Positions 20,081-28,972 are shown, counted from the stretch's first letter. The stretch: 64,000 nt of DNA from Acidimicrobiales bacterium (GCA_035630295.1 DASQKY010000001.1:1-64000); one strand, 5' to 3'. Notes: generated from the sequence alone by a model not told the origin. Translations and numbers: made by a program.

Positions 20081-20848
20081 ATGGATCCGCAGGAGCACCG
20101 GGCCGCCATCGCTGCCGAGGGCGAACGCGTGGCCGCCGTCCCCCCCGAGGCCCTCGGCGCCCCGGTGGCGGCCTGCCCCGGGTGGGACACGGAGCGCCTG
20201 GTGGGCCACGTGGGCCGCGTCCACCGCTGGGCCACCGCCTTCCTGGCCGCCGGGCCGGAGGGCGACCCCGGCGAGCAGATCGGCCCGGTGCCCCACCCGC
20301 CCCCGGGCGCCGCCGTCCTGCCCTGGTACCGGGAGAGCGTGGCCGGCCTGCTGGCCGAGCTCGACCGCCACGACCCGGCCGCCGAGGCCCTGTCGTTCGC
20401 GGGGCCGACCACCGTCGCCTTCTGGTTCCGACGCCAGGCCCACGAGGTGTCCGTGCACCGCTGGGACGCCGAGGAGGCCACCGCCCCGGGCCGCGCCGCC
20501 CCCGTCGCCCCGGGCCTGGCCGCCGACGGCATCGACGAGTGGCTGGGCTTCTTCGCTCCGCGGTTCCTGGCCATGGTGGGCGGCCCGCCGGCCGCCCTGG
20601 TGGGCGCCTCCGTGCACCTCCACTGCACCGACGACGGCCTGCCCGACGGCGCCGGCGAGTGGCTCCTGCGCCTGGTGCCGGGCGGCTGCGAGGTGACCCG
20701 GGCCCACGCCAAGGGCGACGCCGCCCTGCGGGGCCCGGCCTCCGACCTGCTGCTGGCCGTGTGGCACCGCCGGTCCCTCGACACGCTCGACGTGGTCGGC
20801 GACGCGACCCGGGCCCGCCAGGTCCTCGACCTGGTCCACGTCACCTGA
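20081..20848 (+). CDS. Maleylpyruvate isomerase-family (DinB-fold) protein
   Basis: A 255-residue protein of the TIGR03083/MDMPI family. The N-terminal four-helix bundle keeps the metal site: H43 (LVGHVGRVHRW), E122 and H126 (AHEVSVHRWDAEE). A C-terminal domain follows (SVHLHCTDDG, GDAALRGPASDLLLAVWHR). Members are often mycothiol-dependent, which fits an actinobacterium, but the substrate is unknown. ATG 20081 lies 8 bases after TACCCT (20067-20072). It is divergent from the carboxylase beta gene and is followed closely by the DNA ligase. Confidence 0.85.
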   Translation: MDPQEHRAAIAAEGERVAAVPPEALGAPVAACPGWDTERLVGHVGRVHRWATAFLAAGPEGDPGEQIGPVPHPPPGAAVLPWYRESVAGLLAELDRHDPAAEALSFAGPTTVAFWFRRQAHEVSVHRWDAEEATAPGRAAPVAPGLAADGIDEWLGFFAPRFLAMVGGPPAALVGASVHLHCTDDGLPDGAGEWLLRLVPGGCEVTRAHAKGDAALRGPASDLLLAVWHRRSLDTLDVVGDATRARQVLDLVHVT

Positions 20849-20862
20849 CCTACGGTCGGGGC

Positions 20863-21942
20863 ATGGACCTGCCTGTCCTCCCACCCCTGACGCCGATGCT
20901 GGCCAAGGCCCACGACGGACTGCCGCCCGGCGAGGAGGGCGACTGGTGGTTCGAGCCCAAGTGGGACGGCTTCCGGGTGGTGGTGTTCCGCGACGGCGAC
21001 GAGGTGGAGATGCTGTCCCGCTCCGGCCGTGACCTCATCCGCTACTTCCCCGAGGCGGTGGACCCCCTGCGGGAGGCCCTGCCGGCCAAGGCGGTGATCG
21101 ACGGAGAGATCGTGGTCCCCTCCGCCGACGGGTTGGACTTCGACCTGCTGGGCCAGCGCATCCACCCTGCCGCCTCCCGGGTCCAGATGCTGGCCGAGGC
21201 CACCCCGTCGGAGGTGGTGGCCTTCGACGTGCTGGCCCTGGGGGCCGACGACCTGACCGGCGCCCCCCTGGGCCAGCGGCGCCGGGCCCTGGAGGAGGCG
21301 CTGGTGCCCGGGGCCCGGGTGCATCTGAACCAGGGCACCTTCGACCGGGTCACGGCCCAGGACTGGTTCGTCCGCTTCGAGGGGGCGGGCCTGGACGGGG
21401 TGATCGCCAAGCCGGTGGGCAGCACCTACGAGCCCGGGGCCCGGGGCTGGGTCAAGGTCAAGCACAGCCGCACCGCGGACGTGGTGGTGGCCGGCTACCG
21501 CGTCCACAAGGACGGCGAGGGGGTGGGGTCGCTGCTGCTCGGCCTCCACGACGACGAGGGCCGCCTCCACAGCGTGGGCGTGGCCGCCTCGTTCAAGGCC
21601 GCCGACCGCCGGGCCCTGCTGGCCGAGCTGGCCCCCCTGGTGGTCCCGGCCGAGGACATCGCCAGCCACCCGTGGGGCGGCTGGACCGATCCCGCGGCCC
21701 ACGCCGAGGGGCGGCTGCCGGGGGGCCCGTCCCGCTGGAACGGCAAGAAGGACCTGAGCTTCACGCCGCTGCGCCCCGAGCGGGTGGCCGAGGTGGCCTA
21801 CGAGCGGGTCGACCACGGGCGCTTCCGGGCCACGTCGAAGTTCCTGCGCTGGCGCCCGGACCGCGAGCCCGACTCGTGCCGCTACGACCAGCTCGAGGTG
21901 GTCCCCGCGGTGGAGCTGTCCGAGGTCCTGGGCCGGACCTGA
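20863..21942 (+). CDS. ligC: ATP-dependent DNA ligase, LigC type
   Basis: Seals nicked DNA using ATP. The 359 residues contain only the adenylation and OB-fold domains, the size of mycobacterial LigC. The nucleotidyl-lysine motif is EPKWDGFR with K33, followed by LSRSGRDL, IDGEIVVP (motif III), GLDGVIAKP (motif IV) and WVKVKH (motif V). No polymerase or nuclease domain is fused, unlike LigD, and no ku gene is near. ATG 20863 is 6 bases after TACGGT (20851-20856), in the 14-base gap after the previous stop. Confidence 0.92.
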   Translation: MDLPVLPPLTPMLAKAHDGLPPGEEGDWWFEPKWDGFRVVVFRDGDEVEMLSRSGRDLIRYFPEAVDPLREALPAKAVIDGEIVVPSADGLDFDLLGQRIHPAASRVQMLAEATPSEVVAFDVLALGADDLTGAPLGQRRRALEEALVPGARVHLNQGTFDRVTAQDWFVRFEGAGLDGVIAKPVGSTYEPGARGWVKVKHSRTADVVVAGYRVHKDGEGVGSLLLGLHDDEGRLHSVGVAASFKAADRRALLAELAPLVVPAEDIASHPWGGWTDPAAHAEGRLPGGPSRWNGKKDLSFTPLRPERVAEVAYERVDHGRFRATSKFLRWRPDREPDSCRYDQLEVVPAVELSEVLGRT

Positions 21943-21967
21943 CCCCGGTGGCCGGGGTGGCCCGCCC

Positions 21968-23125
21968 TCAGCTCGGCGTGACCCGGACGATGCGGTCGCC
22001 CGAGCCGTTGGCGGTGGTGAGGTAGAGCAGGCCGTCGGGGCCGAGCTGGGCGGTGCGGATCCGCCCGAAGGTGCCCTGGTAGAGGCGGGCCACCTGGGCC
22101 AGGGTGCCGTCGCCCTGGGGCCGCAGCACCAGCACGCTCTCGCCCTTCAGCGTGGCCACCACCAGGTGGTCGTCCCACCCCTCCCACCGGCCACCGGCCA
22201 GCCAGGCCAGGCCCGAGGTGGCCACCGTGGGGAAGCCCGAGCTCCACGCCGCCGGCACCGCGCCCGGGAACTCGGCCCGGTCGGTCATGGGCACGGACTC
22301 GTCGTAGCCGGGGACGGGGTTCCACCCGAAGTTGCCGGTGCGCTCGCGGTTGACCTCGTCGTCCCGGTCCGGGCCGTGCTCGGCGCTCCACAGGCTCCCG
22401 TCCCGGGGCCGGATGGCCAGCCCCTGAACGTTGCGGTGGCCGTAGCTCCAGATCCGGCGGGTCCGGACGTCGGGGCTGGAGGCGAACGGGTTGCCGGCCA
22501 CGCCGGCCCCCGTGTCGGGGTCGATGCGCAGGACCTTGCCGCCCAGGCTGGTGAGGTCCTGCGGGTTGGTGCCCACCGCGGCGTCCCCGGTGCCCACGAA
22601 CAGCGGCCCCGAGGGGCTGAAGCGCAGCCGGCACCCCCCGTGGCGGCCGCTGGTGGAGGGCAGGCCCGAGAGCACGGTCGACACCCGGGTCAGGGCGGTG
22701 CCGGCGTCGTTGGCCCGCCACCGGACGACGCGCACCTCCACGGCCGCGCCGTCGGTCCACCCCTGGCAGGTGAAGACCTGGCGATTGCGGGCGAAGCGGG
22801 GGTCGACGGCGATGCCCATGAGGCCGGTCTCGCCGCTGACGAAGAGGTCGCTCATGTCGGCGGCCAGGCGGTTCACGGCCCCGTTGGCCTGCCGGCGCAT
22901 GATGCGCCCGCCGCGCTCGGTCCACAGCAGCGAGCCCGACGGCGTGAACGACAGGTCCCACGGATTGCTGAGGCCGGAGACCAGGGTGCGGGCGGTGAGC
23001 GTGGGGGGCGTGACCTCGCAGGCGGCCAGGCCGGTGGCGGCCAGGGCGACGGCCAGGCCGGCGACGGCCAGGCGGGCCGACCGCGGTCGAGCGGGCCGCC
23101 GCGGGGGGAGGGTGGTGGGGTGCAT
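21968..23125 (-). CDS. PQQ-dependent sugar (aldose) dehydrogenase lipoprotein
   Basis: Soluble-type glucose/sorbosone dehydrogenase-like beta-propeller of 385 residues, predicted to oxidise sugars outside the cell. The N-terminus has a lipoprotein signal (hydrophobic 18-32, LAAC with Cys36). Landmarks of the propeller are LSNPWDLSFTPSGSLLWTER, GLMGIAVDP, GRHGGCRLRFSPSG (catalytic histidine region), IWSYGHRNVQGLAI and EHGPDRDDEVN. ATG 23125 is preceded by a strong AAGGAGG at 5-base spacing. PQQ synthesis genes are not in the window. It is monocistronic. Confidence 0.9.
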   Translation of the reverse strand: MHPTTLPPRRPARPRSARLAVAGLAVALAATGLAACEVTPPTLTARTLVSGLSNPWDLSFTPSGSLLWTERGGRIMRRQANGAVNRLAADMSDLFVSGETGLMGIAVDPRFARNRQVFTCQGWTDGAAVEVRVVRWRANDAGTALTRVSTVLSGLPSTSGRHGGCRLRFSPSGPLFVGTGDAAVGTNPQDLTSLGGKVLRIDPDTGAGVAGNPFASSPDVRTRRIWSYGHRNVQGLAIRPRDGSLWSAEHGPDRDDEVNRERTGNFGWNPVPGYDESVPMTDRAEFPGAVPAAWSSGFPTVATSGLAWLAGGRWEGWDDHLVVATLKGESVLVLRPQGDGTLAQVARLYQGTFGRIRTAQLGPDGLLYLTTANGSGDRIVRVTPS

Positions 23126-23339
23126 GGGGCCTCCTTGCCGACCGGCCTGGCAGCCAGGCTCGCGCACGCAGCGCGACCCTGCCGCTCCACTTCGTGCTGA
23201 CCGGCGGCGCCAGGGGCAAACCAGCGGGGGCCTGCCACTTCTCGCCACCTCTCGTGGTGGCGGTCAGACGGTCCGTCCACCAGGCCCTGGTCACCCTGCG
23301 TGCCGACAAGGCTCACGTCGCAGCGAAATGGTGACTAGT

Positions 23340-23359
23340 TCAGAAACCATCCTTTCTGA
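23340..23359. repeat. Short AT-rich hairpin between the exonuclease and sugar dehydrogenase genes
   Basis: TCAGAAA (23340-23346) and TTTCTGA (23353-23359) form a perfect 7-bp stem with a 6-base loop, about 215 bases upstream of the sugar dehydrogenase start. The 23126-23644 gap has no gene that I can support. Confidence 0.4.
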
Positions 23360-23481
23360 CCATAGAACGCGGCCAGCTCTTCTTGCACAGTGTGCGCAGC
23401 AGTTGGGTGTGACGCAGCGCACGCGATGCACCAGAACGCCCAGTCGGTCGCTTGGTTCGGGGGATCCGAGAGGACTGGCCC

Positions 23482-23505
23482 GGCGGTGGAGGCAACTCCA
23501 CCGCC
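23482..23505. repeat. 10-bp hairpin with GCAA tetraloop
   Basis: GGCGGTGGAG (23482-23491) and CTCCACCGCC (23496-23505) enclose GCAA. If transcribed on the plus strand this is a GNRA tetraloop; on the minus strand it is a plain 10-bp stem. It lies in the same gene-free gap. Confidence 0.4.
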
Positions 23506-23543
23506 AGACTGCACCCTCCAGGGGGAGATCTGGGGGACGACCG

Positions 23544-23592
23544 TGAGAGCGGTGGCCTGATGCTCGGGAGGGGCAGCGGGCCACCGCTCTCA
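23544..23592 (-). terminator. Perfect 14-bp hairpin downstream of the exonuclease gene
   Basis: TGAGAGCGGTGGCC (23544-23557) pairs perfectly with 23579-23592 around a 21-base loop. It begins about 50 bases past the exonuclease stop on the minus strand, so it probably ends that transcript. No T-run. Confidence 0.5.
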
Positions 23593-23644
23593 TCGTCGCG
23601 TCGAGGGTCCCCGGCGCGCCGGCTGTGGCATCCGACCCGGCGGG

Positions 23645-24526
23645 TCAGCCCCCGCCCAGCGCCGCGGCCCGGGCCACCGCCCGCTCGAGCAGGCCGGGGG
23701 CGTCCATGGCCTCGGCCAGGGCGACCAGCTCGGGGGTGGGCCCGGTCCAGCGGAGCGCATCCACCGAGCCCGGCACCGGCGCGTCGCGCTCCAGGGTGGC
23801 CAGCCGCTTGAACAGCAGGGCGTCGGCCATGTGCTCCCGGAGGGTGGCGGCCAGGGTGCCGGCCGCCCGCACCTTCACCGCCCAGGTGGTGGGATCGACC
23901 GGGATGTCCTCGATGCGCCCGTAGGCCCGCAGCACCGCGGCCGCCGACTTGGCCCCCCACCCGGGCAGGCCGGGGAAGCCGTCGGCGCTGTCGCCCACCA
24001 GGCCCAGCCAGTCGGGGATGGACTGGGGGGGCACGCCGTACTTGGCCTCCACCCCGGCCGGGTCCAGCGCCGTGCCCCGGCGCCGGTCGAGCTGGCCCAC
24101 CTTGCCCCCCACGCACTGGGCCAGGTCCTTGTCGGGCGTGCAGATCCACACGTGCTCCACCCGTTCGTCGGCGGCGGCCACCGCGGCCAGGGCGGCCAGG
24201 GCGTCGTCGGCCTCGTGCTCGACCATGGCCGTCACGGTGACGCCCATGGCCGCCAGGACCTCCTCCAGCAGGGTGAACTGGGACAGCAGGGAGGGGTCGA
24301 CACCCGAGCCGTCCTTGTAGCCGGCCCACAGGTCGTTGCGGAACGACTCGATCACGTGGTCGGTGGCCACGGCCACGTGGGTGGCCCCCTCCTCCAGCAT
24401 CCGCAGCACCGAGCCCACCGTGGCCCGGGTCGCCCCCACCTCCCGGCCGTCGTCGGTCACGTGGGACGGCACCGCGAAGAAGTGGCGGAACAGCTCGTAG
24501 GTCCCGTCGACGAGGTGGACGTCCAT
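23645..24526 (-). CDS. 5'-3' exonuclease (PolI N-domain/FEN-like)
   Basis: A stand-alone flap-nuclease domain of 293 residues, like the 5' nuclease domain of DNA polymerase I. It starts MDVHLVDGTYELFR. The metal-binding acids are in AMVEHEADDALAALA and WICTPDKDLAQCVGG, and the helix-hairpin-helix is in LGLVGDSADGFPGLPGWGAKSAAAVL (GDxxDxxPG). Such enzymes remove RNA primers or process flaps. ATG 24526 has GGGAG upstream. The neighbour upstream is divergent, so it is monocistronic. Confidence 0.92.
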   Translation of the reverse strand: MDVHLVDGTYELFRHFFAVPSHVTDDGREVGATRATVGSVLRMLEEGATHVAVATDHVIESFRNDLWAGYKDGSGVDPSLLSQFTLLEEVLAAMGVTVTAMVEHEADDALAALAAVAAADERVEHVWICTPDKDLAQCVGGKVGQLDRRRGTALDPAGVEAKYGVPPQSIPDWLGLVGDSADGFPGLPGWGAKSAAAVLRAYGRIEDIPVDPTTWAVKVRAAGTLAATLREHMADALLFKRLATLERDAPVPGSVDALRWTGPTPELVALAEAMDAPGLLERAVARAAALGGG

Positions 24527-24793
24527 GGGGGCTCCCTGCGGATCGGGCCGGAACCGGCGACCGCCGGCCCCGGAGGAGCCTGGCACAGGGCCGTCGAGCC
24601 GAGGCCCCCCCCCAGCGGCCCTCCCCGCCGGGCGCGGGCCCAGGGCGGTGGCGCGAGGTGCAGGTCGCGGGCCGCCCCGCCACCGCGGGCCGCAGCGTGC
24701 CAGAGGAGGCGACCGCCCCTGAACCGGCCCGCCCGTCCGCCCCCCGGACCCGGTGCGGCGCCGGGCCGGTGGTGCTCTGGCTACGCTGGGCGG

Positions 24794-24907
24794 GTGCCGT
24801 CGAGCACCAGTTCCGACGACGACCCCGGGAGTCCCCAGCCGGGCCGCTCTGCCCTGAGCAGCGCCCGGCGCCTCCCACCGGCCCCCCGTGGGGGTGGCCG
24901 TGTCTGA
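24794..24907 (+). CDS. 37-residue leader ORF upstream of the CNNM gene
   Basis: GTG 24794 is 6 bases after a TACGCT box (24782-24787), the close spacing seen before many genes in this window. The ORF runs 37 codons (Ser/Pro/Arg-rich) and its stop at 24905-24907 falls just inside the start of the CNNM gene. That would couple the two by re-initiation. No homology is recognised. It rests on spacing alone. Confidence 0.35.
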   Translation: MPSSTSSDDDPGSPQPGRSALSSARRLPPAPRGGGRV

Positions 24908-26228
24908 AGCCCTGCCCCAGTTGGCGCTGGTCGTGGTGCTGGTGATCCTCAACGCCGGTTTCGCCGGCAGCGAGATGGCGCTGATCTCCCTGCGCGAGAG
25001 CCAGCTCCAACGGCTCGAGGCCAAGGGCCGCCGGGGCCGGGCCCTGGTCGCCCTGGCCCGCGACCCCAACCGCTTCCTGGCCACCATCCAGATCGGCATC
25101 ACCCTGGCCGGGTTCCTGGCCTCGGCGGCGGCCGCCGTCTCGCTGGCCGAGCCCCTGGAGGAGCCCCTCGGCTTCCTGGGTGGCGCCGCCGGGCCGGCCG
25201 CCATCGTGGCCGTCACCCTCGTCCTCGCCTACCTCACCCTGGTCTTCGGCGAGCTGGCCCCCAAGCGCATCGCCATGCAGCGGGCCGAGGGCTGGGGCCT
25301 GGTCGCGGCCCGACCCCTGGCCCTGGTGGCAAGGCTGACCCGCCCCGCGGTGTGGGTGCTGAGCCGGAGCACCGACCTGGCCGTGCGCCTGCTCGGGGGC
25401 GACCCCGACCGCCACGGCGAGGAGGTCACCGAGGAGGAGCTGCGGGACATGGTGGCGGCCCAGCCCGGCTTCACCGACCAGCACCGGACCATCCTCTCCG
25501 GGGCCTTCCAGATCGCCGGCCGCACCCTCCAGGAGGTGGTGGTGCCCCGCCGCGACGTCTTCGTGCTGGCCCCGGGCACGCCGTGCGACGCCGCCCTGGC
25601 CGCCCTGGCCGGCTCCAGCCACACCCGGGCCCCGGTGGCCGACGACGGCAACCTCGACGAGTTCCGGGGCGTGGTCCACCTGCGGGACCTGGTGGCCGCC
25701 GACTGCGAGACGGTGAGCGACGTGACCCAGCCCGCCCCCGCCTTCCCGGAGACGGCCAGCGTGCTCGACGCCCTGCGCAGCATGCAGGCCGGGCGCCACC
25801 AGATGGCCATCGTGATCAACGAGCACGGCGGCACCGAGGGCATCGTCACCGTGGAGGACCTGCTGGAGGAGCTGGTCGGCGAGATCTACGACGAGACCGA
25901 CCAGGACGTCCTGTCCGTCCGCCACGAGCCCGACGGGGCCCGGGTGCTGCCCGGCCGCTTCCCGGTCCACGACCTGCCCGACATCGACGTCGACCTGCCC
26001 GAGGGGCCGTACTCCACCGTGGCCGGCCTGGTGCTGCACCAGTTGGGCCGTATCCCCGAGCACCCCGGGGACGTGGTGGCGGTCGACGGTTGGGAGATGG
26101 AGGTCATGGCCGTCGACGGCCGGGCCATCACCGAGGTGCGCCTGCGCCGGTCCGCCAGCCCGGCGCTCGAGGGCGACACCAGCACCGATGCCGGCCAGGG
26201 CACCCGCCAGGCGGCCCCGTCGTCCTGA
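24900..26228 (+). CDS. CNNM/CorC family protein (DUF21, CBS pair, CorC_HlyC)
   Basis: Predicted inner-membrane transporter or efflux-related protein of the hemolysin C/CNNM family, linked in other organisms to Mg2+ or Co2+ handling. The 442 residues contain a DUF21 domain with about four helices (from residue 5: LALVVVLVILNAGFAGSEMALISL), a CBS pair (about 200-325: EVVVPRRDVFVL, HQMAIVINEHGGTEGIVTVEDLLEELVGEI), and a CorC_HlyC domain (LPDIDVDLPEGPYSTVAGLVL). GTG 24900 is used because GGGGG precedes it; GTG 24888 and 24894 are in frame. Confidence 0.9.
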   Translation: MSEALPQLALVVVLVILNAGFAGSEMALISLRESQLQRLEAKGRRGRALVALARDPNRFLATIQIGITLAGFLASAAAAVSLAEPLEEPLGFLGGAAGPAAIVAVTLVLAYLTLVFGELAPKRIAMQRAEGWGLVAARPLALVARLTRPAVWVLSRSTDLAVRLLGGDPDRHGEEVTEEELRDMVAAQPGFTDQHRTILSGAFQIAGRTLQEVVVPRRDVFVLAPGTPCDAALAALAGSSHTRAPVADDGNLDEFRGVVHLRDLVAADCETVSDVTQPAPAFPETASVLDALRSMQAGRHQMAIVINEHGGTEGIVTVEDLLEELVGEIYDETDQDVLSVRHEPDGARVLPGRFPVHDLPDIDVDLPEGPYSTVAGLVLHQLGRIPEHPGDVVAVDGWEMEVMAVDGRAITEVRLRRSASPALEGDTSTDAGQGTRQAAPSS

Positions 26229-26318
26229 CCCCGCCTCGTCCGGCCCCACCGTTCCCGCCACCCTTGGCGCCCGTGCCGCCGGAGACGGTGCCGGGTGGGC
26301 GAGGGTCGGGATGGGCGG

Positions 26319-27326
26319 TCAGGCCCCGGCGGGCTCCGAGCGGTCGGCGGGGACCTCGGCGTCGGGATCGTGCGCGGGCTGGTCGTCGACGCCGCCCGGC
26401 CAGTCGTAGGCGACGCCGGTGAGGCGCTCGGACACCGACCACAGGCGGGCGGCGTCGGCCTCGTCGCGGGCCCGGCGCGTGGAGGTGACCCGCACCGGGT
26501 GGCCCCGCAGCTCCATGAGCCGCCCCGGACCGAAGTACTCGCCGCCCCGGACGTCCGGCATGGTGGCCGCGTAGAGCTGGGGCAGGGCGCCGTCGTCGCC
26601 GGACTGGGCGATGACCGTGTTGCCCAGCTCCATGAGCCGGGCCGACAGGGCCCGGCCGCTGGCCTCGGGGCCGACGGCCTGGAGGTGGGTGGCGGCGTAG
26701 CCCGGGTGGGCGGCGGCCGAGGTCAGGGGCACGCCGGCCGCCGCGGCCCGCCGGTCGAGCTCGTAGGCGAAGAGCAGGTTGGCCAGCTTGGACTGGCAGT
26801 AGGCCAGCCAGCGCCGGTAGCCCCGCTGCCAGTGGAGGTCGTGCCAGCGCATGCGGCCCGGCTTGTGGGCCCCCGACGAGGTGGTGACCACCCGGGGGGC
26901 CTCGGCGGCCAGGAGCGTGGGCAGGAGCAGGCCGGTGAGGGCGAAGTGGCCCAGGTGGTTGGTGCCGAGCTGCATCTCGAAGCCCTGGGCGGTGCGGGCC
27001 AGGGGGACGGCCATGACCCCGGCGTTGTTCATGAGCACGTCGAGCGCGTCGACCCGGCTGCGGATGTCGTCGGCCGCGGCCCGGACCGAGTCCAGGTCGG
27101 CCAGGTCGAGGGCCACCACCTCGGGGGCGGGGCCGGTGGCCACCCCCGCCACCTCGTCGCGGGCCCGGGCCGCCTTCTCGGCGTTGCGGGCCGCCATCAG
27201 CACCCGGGCGCCGGCCCGGGCCAGCACGGTGGCCGAGGACAGGCCCAGGCCGCTGGTGGCGCCGGTGACGACGACGGTGCGGCCGGCCTGGTCGGGGACG
27301 GAGTCGGCGGTCCAGGGATCGGTCAT
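26319..27326 (-). CDS. Short-chain dehydrogenase/reductase (retinol dehydrogenase-like)
   Basis: NAD(P)-dependent oxidoreductase of 335 residues with a classical SDR core: VVVTGATSGLGLSSATVLARAG, DLADLDSV, DVLMNNAGVMA, VTTSSGAHKPGRMRW, and the catalytic YCQSK (Tyr-x3-Lys). The following region, SKLANLLFAYELDRRAAA and HPGYAATHLQ, is typical of the 'WW-oxidoreductase/retinol dehydrogenase-like' group. The C-terminal extension beyond 290 is hydrophilic. Substrate unknown. The nearest gene, the lactonase-like one, is divergent with a 69-base gap. Confidence 0.9.
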   Translation of the reverse strand: MTDPWTADSVPDQAGRTVVVTGATSGLGLSSATVLARAGARVLMAARNAEKAARARDEVAGVATGPAPEVVALDLADLDSVRAAADDIRSRVDALDVLMNNAGVMAVPLARTAQGFEMQLGTNHLGHFALTGLLLPTLLAAEAPRVVTTSSGAHKPGRMRWHDLHWQRGYRRWLAYCQSKLANLLFAYELDRRAAAAGVPLTSAAAHPGYAATHLQAVGPEASGRALSARLMELGNTVIAQSGDDGALPQLYAATMPDVRGGEYFGPGRLMELRGHPVRVTSTRRARDEADAARLWSVSERLTGVAYDWPGGVDDQPAHDPDAEVPADRSEPAGA

Positions 27327-27395
27327 GGCCGGTCAGCCTCGCGCCCGCCGCCGGCTCGGCCAACCCGGGGCCCGGGCCCGTCGTACCCTCGGGCC

Positions 27396-28247
27396 ATGCG
27401 CGTCCACCACCTCGACTGCTGCACCATGTGCCCGCGCGGGCGCCGTCACCTGAACGATGCCGGCCACCTGGTGGGCCACGTGCTGGTGCTGGAGACCGAC
27501 CGCCACGGCCTGGTGCTGGTCGACACGGGCATCGGGCGGGGCTGCGTGGCCGACCTGCGGGGCTGGATGGGTGCCGCCGTGGTGGCCGCCACCGGGCCGG
27601 TCGCCGACCCGACCCGGACCGCTCACCACCAGCTGGGCCGCCTCGGCCTCGACCCCGGCGACGTGCGCCACGTCGTGGTCACCCACCTCGACGGCGACCA
27701 CGCCGGCGGGCTGGCCGACTTCCCGGAGGCCACCGTCCACGTCCACGGGACCGAGCTCGACGCCGCCGTCAACCCCCGCTCGACGGCCGAGAAGCAGCGT
27801 TACCGGCGACGCATGTGGGCCCACGGCCCGCGGTGGCGCACGTTCCGCACCGACGAGGGCGACACGTGGAACGGCTTCGCCGCGGCCCGGCCCCTGGCCA
27901 CGGGGGAGCGGCCCGGCGAGGTGCTGGACGGTGTCGTGACCCTGGGCCTGCCCGGCCACACCCGGGGCCACTCCCTGGTGGCCGTGGACCGGGGGGACGG
28001 CGGCTGGCTGGTCCACGCCGGCGACGCCTACTTCCACACCGCCTCGGTGCACCGGGACCGGGGCCGGCCCACCCGGCTGCTCACCGCCTTCGAGCGCACC
28101 GTGGCCGTCGACCGCTCGGCCCTGGCCGGCAACCACCAGCGCCTGGCCGACCTGGCCTCGTCGGGCCGGGCCACGGTCGTCTGCGCCCACGACCCCTCCG
28201 AGTACTCGGCGCTGGCCCTCCGGGACGAGGTGCGCCCGCCCGGGTGA
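27396..28247 (+). CDS. Metallo-beta-lactamase-fold hydrolase (AHL lactonase-like)
   Basis: A 283-residue MBL-fold protein that starts MRVHHLDCCTMCP. The metal motif is VVVTHLDGDHAGG (H97, D99, D101, H102), with Asp where the classical HxHxDH has its second His. Later ligands are in GHTRGHS, VHAGDAYFH and CAHDPSEY. The fold and overall order resemble N-acyl-homoserine lactonases, but the Asp variant is also found in other MBL groups, so quorum quenching is only a possibility. ATG 27396 is 6 bases after TACCCT (27384-27389). Confidence 0.82.
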   Translation: MRVHHLDCCTMCPRGRRHLNDAGHLVGHVLVLETDRHGLVLVDTGIGRGCVADLRGWMGAAVVAATGPVADPTRTAHHQLGRLGLDPGDVRHVVVTHLDGDHAGGLADFPEATVHVHGTELDAAVNPRSTAEKQRYRRRMWAHGPRWRTFRTDEGDTWNGFAAARPLATGERPGEVLDGVVTLGLPGHTRGHSLVAVDRGDGGWLVHAGDAYFHTASVHRDRGRPTRLLTAFERTVAVDRSALAGNHQRLADLASSGRATVVCAHDPSEYSALALRDEVRPPG

Positions 28248-28330
28248 CGGTGGCGGGCGCCGGGCCCGGCGATCGGCCGGCGACCGGGCAGTCGCCCCCC
28301 GGTACCCCTCCTCGGCGTATCCTCCGGGCC

Positions 28331-28972
28331 GTGCAGGTGAAGGCCCGGTATCGGGAGGCCATCGAGGCGGGCACGGTGACGTTGCTGTTCCGGCGGTGGG
28401 CCAGCCGCCAGGTGGTGGCCGGCCGCGTGTACCGCACCTCGGCCGGACGGCTGGAGGTGCTGGCCGTCGACGAGATCGACCCGGCCGCCATCACCGACGC
28501 CGAGGCCCGCCGGGCCGGGGCCGCCGATGCCGAGGCGGTGCGGCGGGAGCTGCGGGGCGACCCCGACCGGGTGGCCTACCGGGTCGAGGTGCGCCCGGTG
28601 CTGGGGCCCGACCCGCGGGCCGAGCTGGCCGCCACCGACGACCTGACCGACGACGACGTGGCCGAGATCGACCGGCGCCTGGACGTGCTCGACGAGGCCA
28701 GCAGCCACGGGGCCTGGACCCTGGCCACCCTCCGCCTCATCGAGGCCCAGCCCTGCACCCTGGCCGCCGACCTGGCCTTCTCGGCGGGCCGCCAGCGCGA
28801 CCCGTTCAAGCTCGACGTGCGCAAGTTGAAGCGGCTGGGCCTGACCGAGAGCCTGACCGTGGGCTACCAGATCTCCCCCCGGGGCCGGGCCTACCTGGCC
28901 CGCAGCGCTCGGCGCGACCCTCTGGCCAGCCGGGCGGATCAGCGGGCCAGCTCCACCGGCAGCGCCCCGTAG
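28331..28972 (+). CDS. ASCH-domain-like protein
   Basis: A 213-residue protein. The first 95 residues resemble an ASCH domain, an RNA-binding beta-barrel related to PUA: VKARYREAIEAGTVTLLFRRW, then a short barrel (GRVYRTSAGRLEVLAVDEI) and a helix DAEARRAG. The C-terminal 110 residues look like a small winged-helix (WTLATLRLIEAQP, LAADLAFSAGR, LDVRKLKRLGLTESL). The match is by pattern only. GTG 28331 is 7 bases after TATCCT (28318-28323). Its 3' end overlaps the P450 gene tail to tail by 34 bases. Confidence 0.6.
   Translation: MQVKARYREAIEAGTVTLLFRRWASRQVVAGRVYRTSAGRLEVLAVDEIDPAAITDAEARRAGAADAEAVRRELRGDPDRVAYRVEVRPVLGPDPRAELAATDDLTDDDVAEIDRRLDVLDEASSHGAWTLATLRLIEAQPCTLAADLAFSAGRQRDPFKLDVRKLKRLGLTESLTVGYQISPRGRAYLARSARRDPLASRADQRASSTGSAP

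Noticed and set aside
23340-26261. 973-codon open frame on the minus strand
   Set aside because: It covers the exonuclease gene in another frame and the CNNM gene antisense. The protein is low-complexity Gly/His/Gln-rich.
28258-28271. Palindrome CGCCGGGCCCGGCG after the MBL gene as a terminator
   Set aside because: It has no loop and no T-run, and such GC palindromes are common by chance here.
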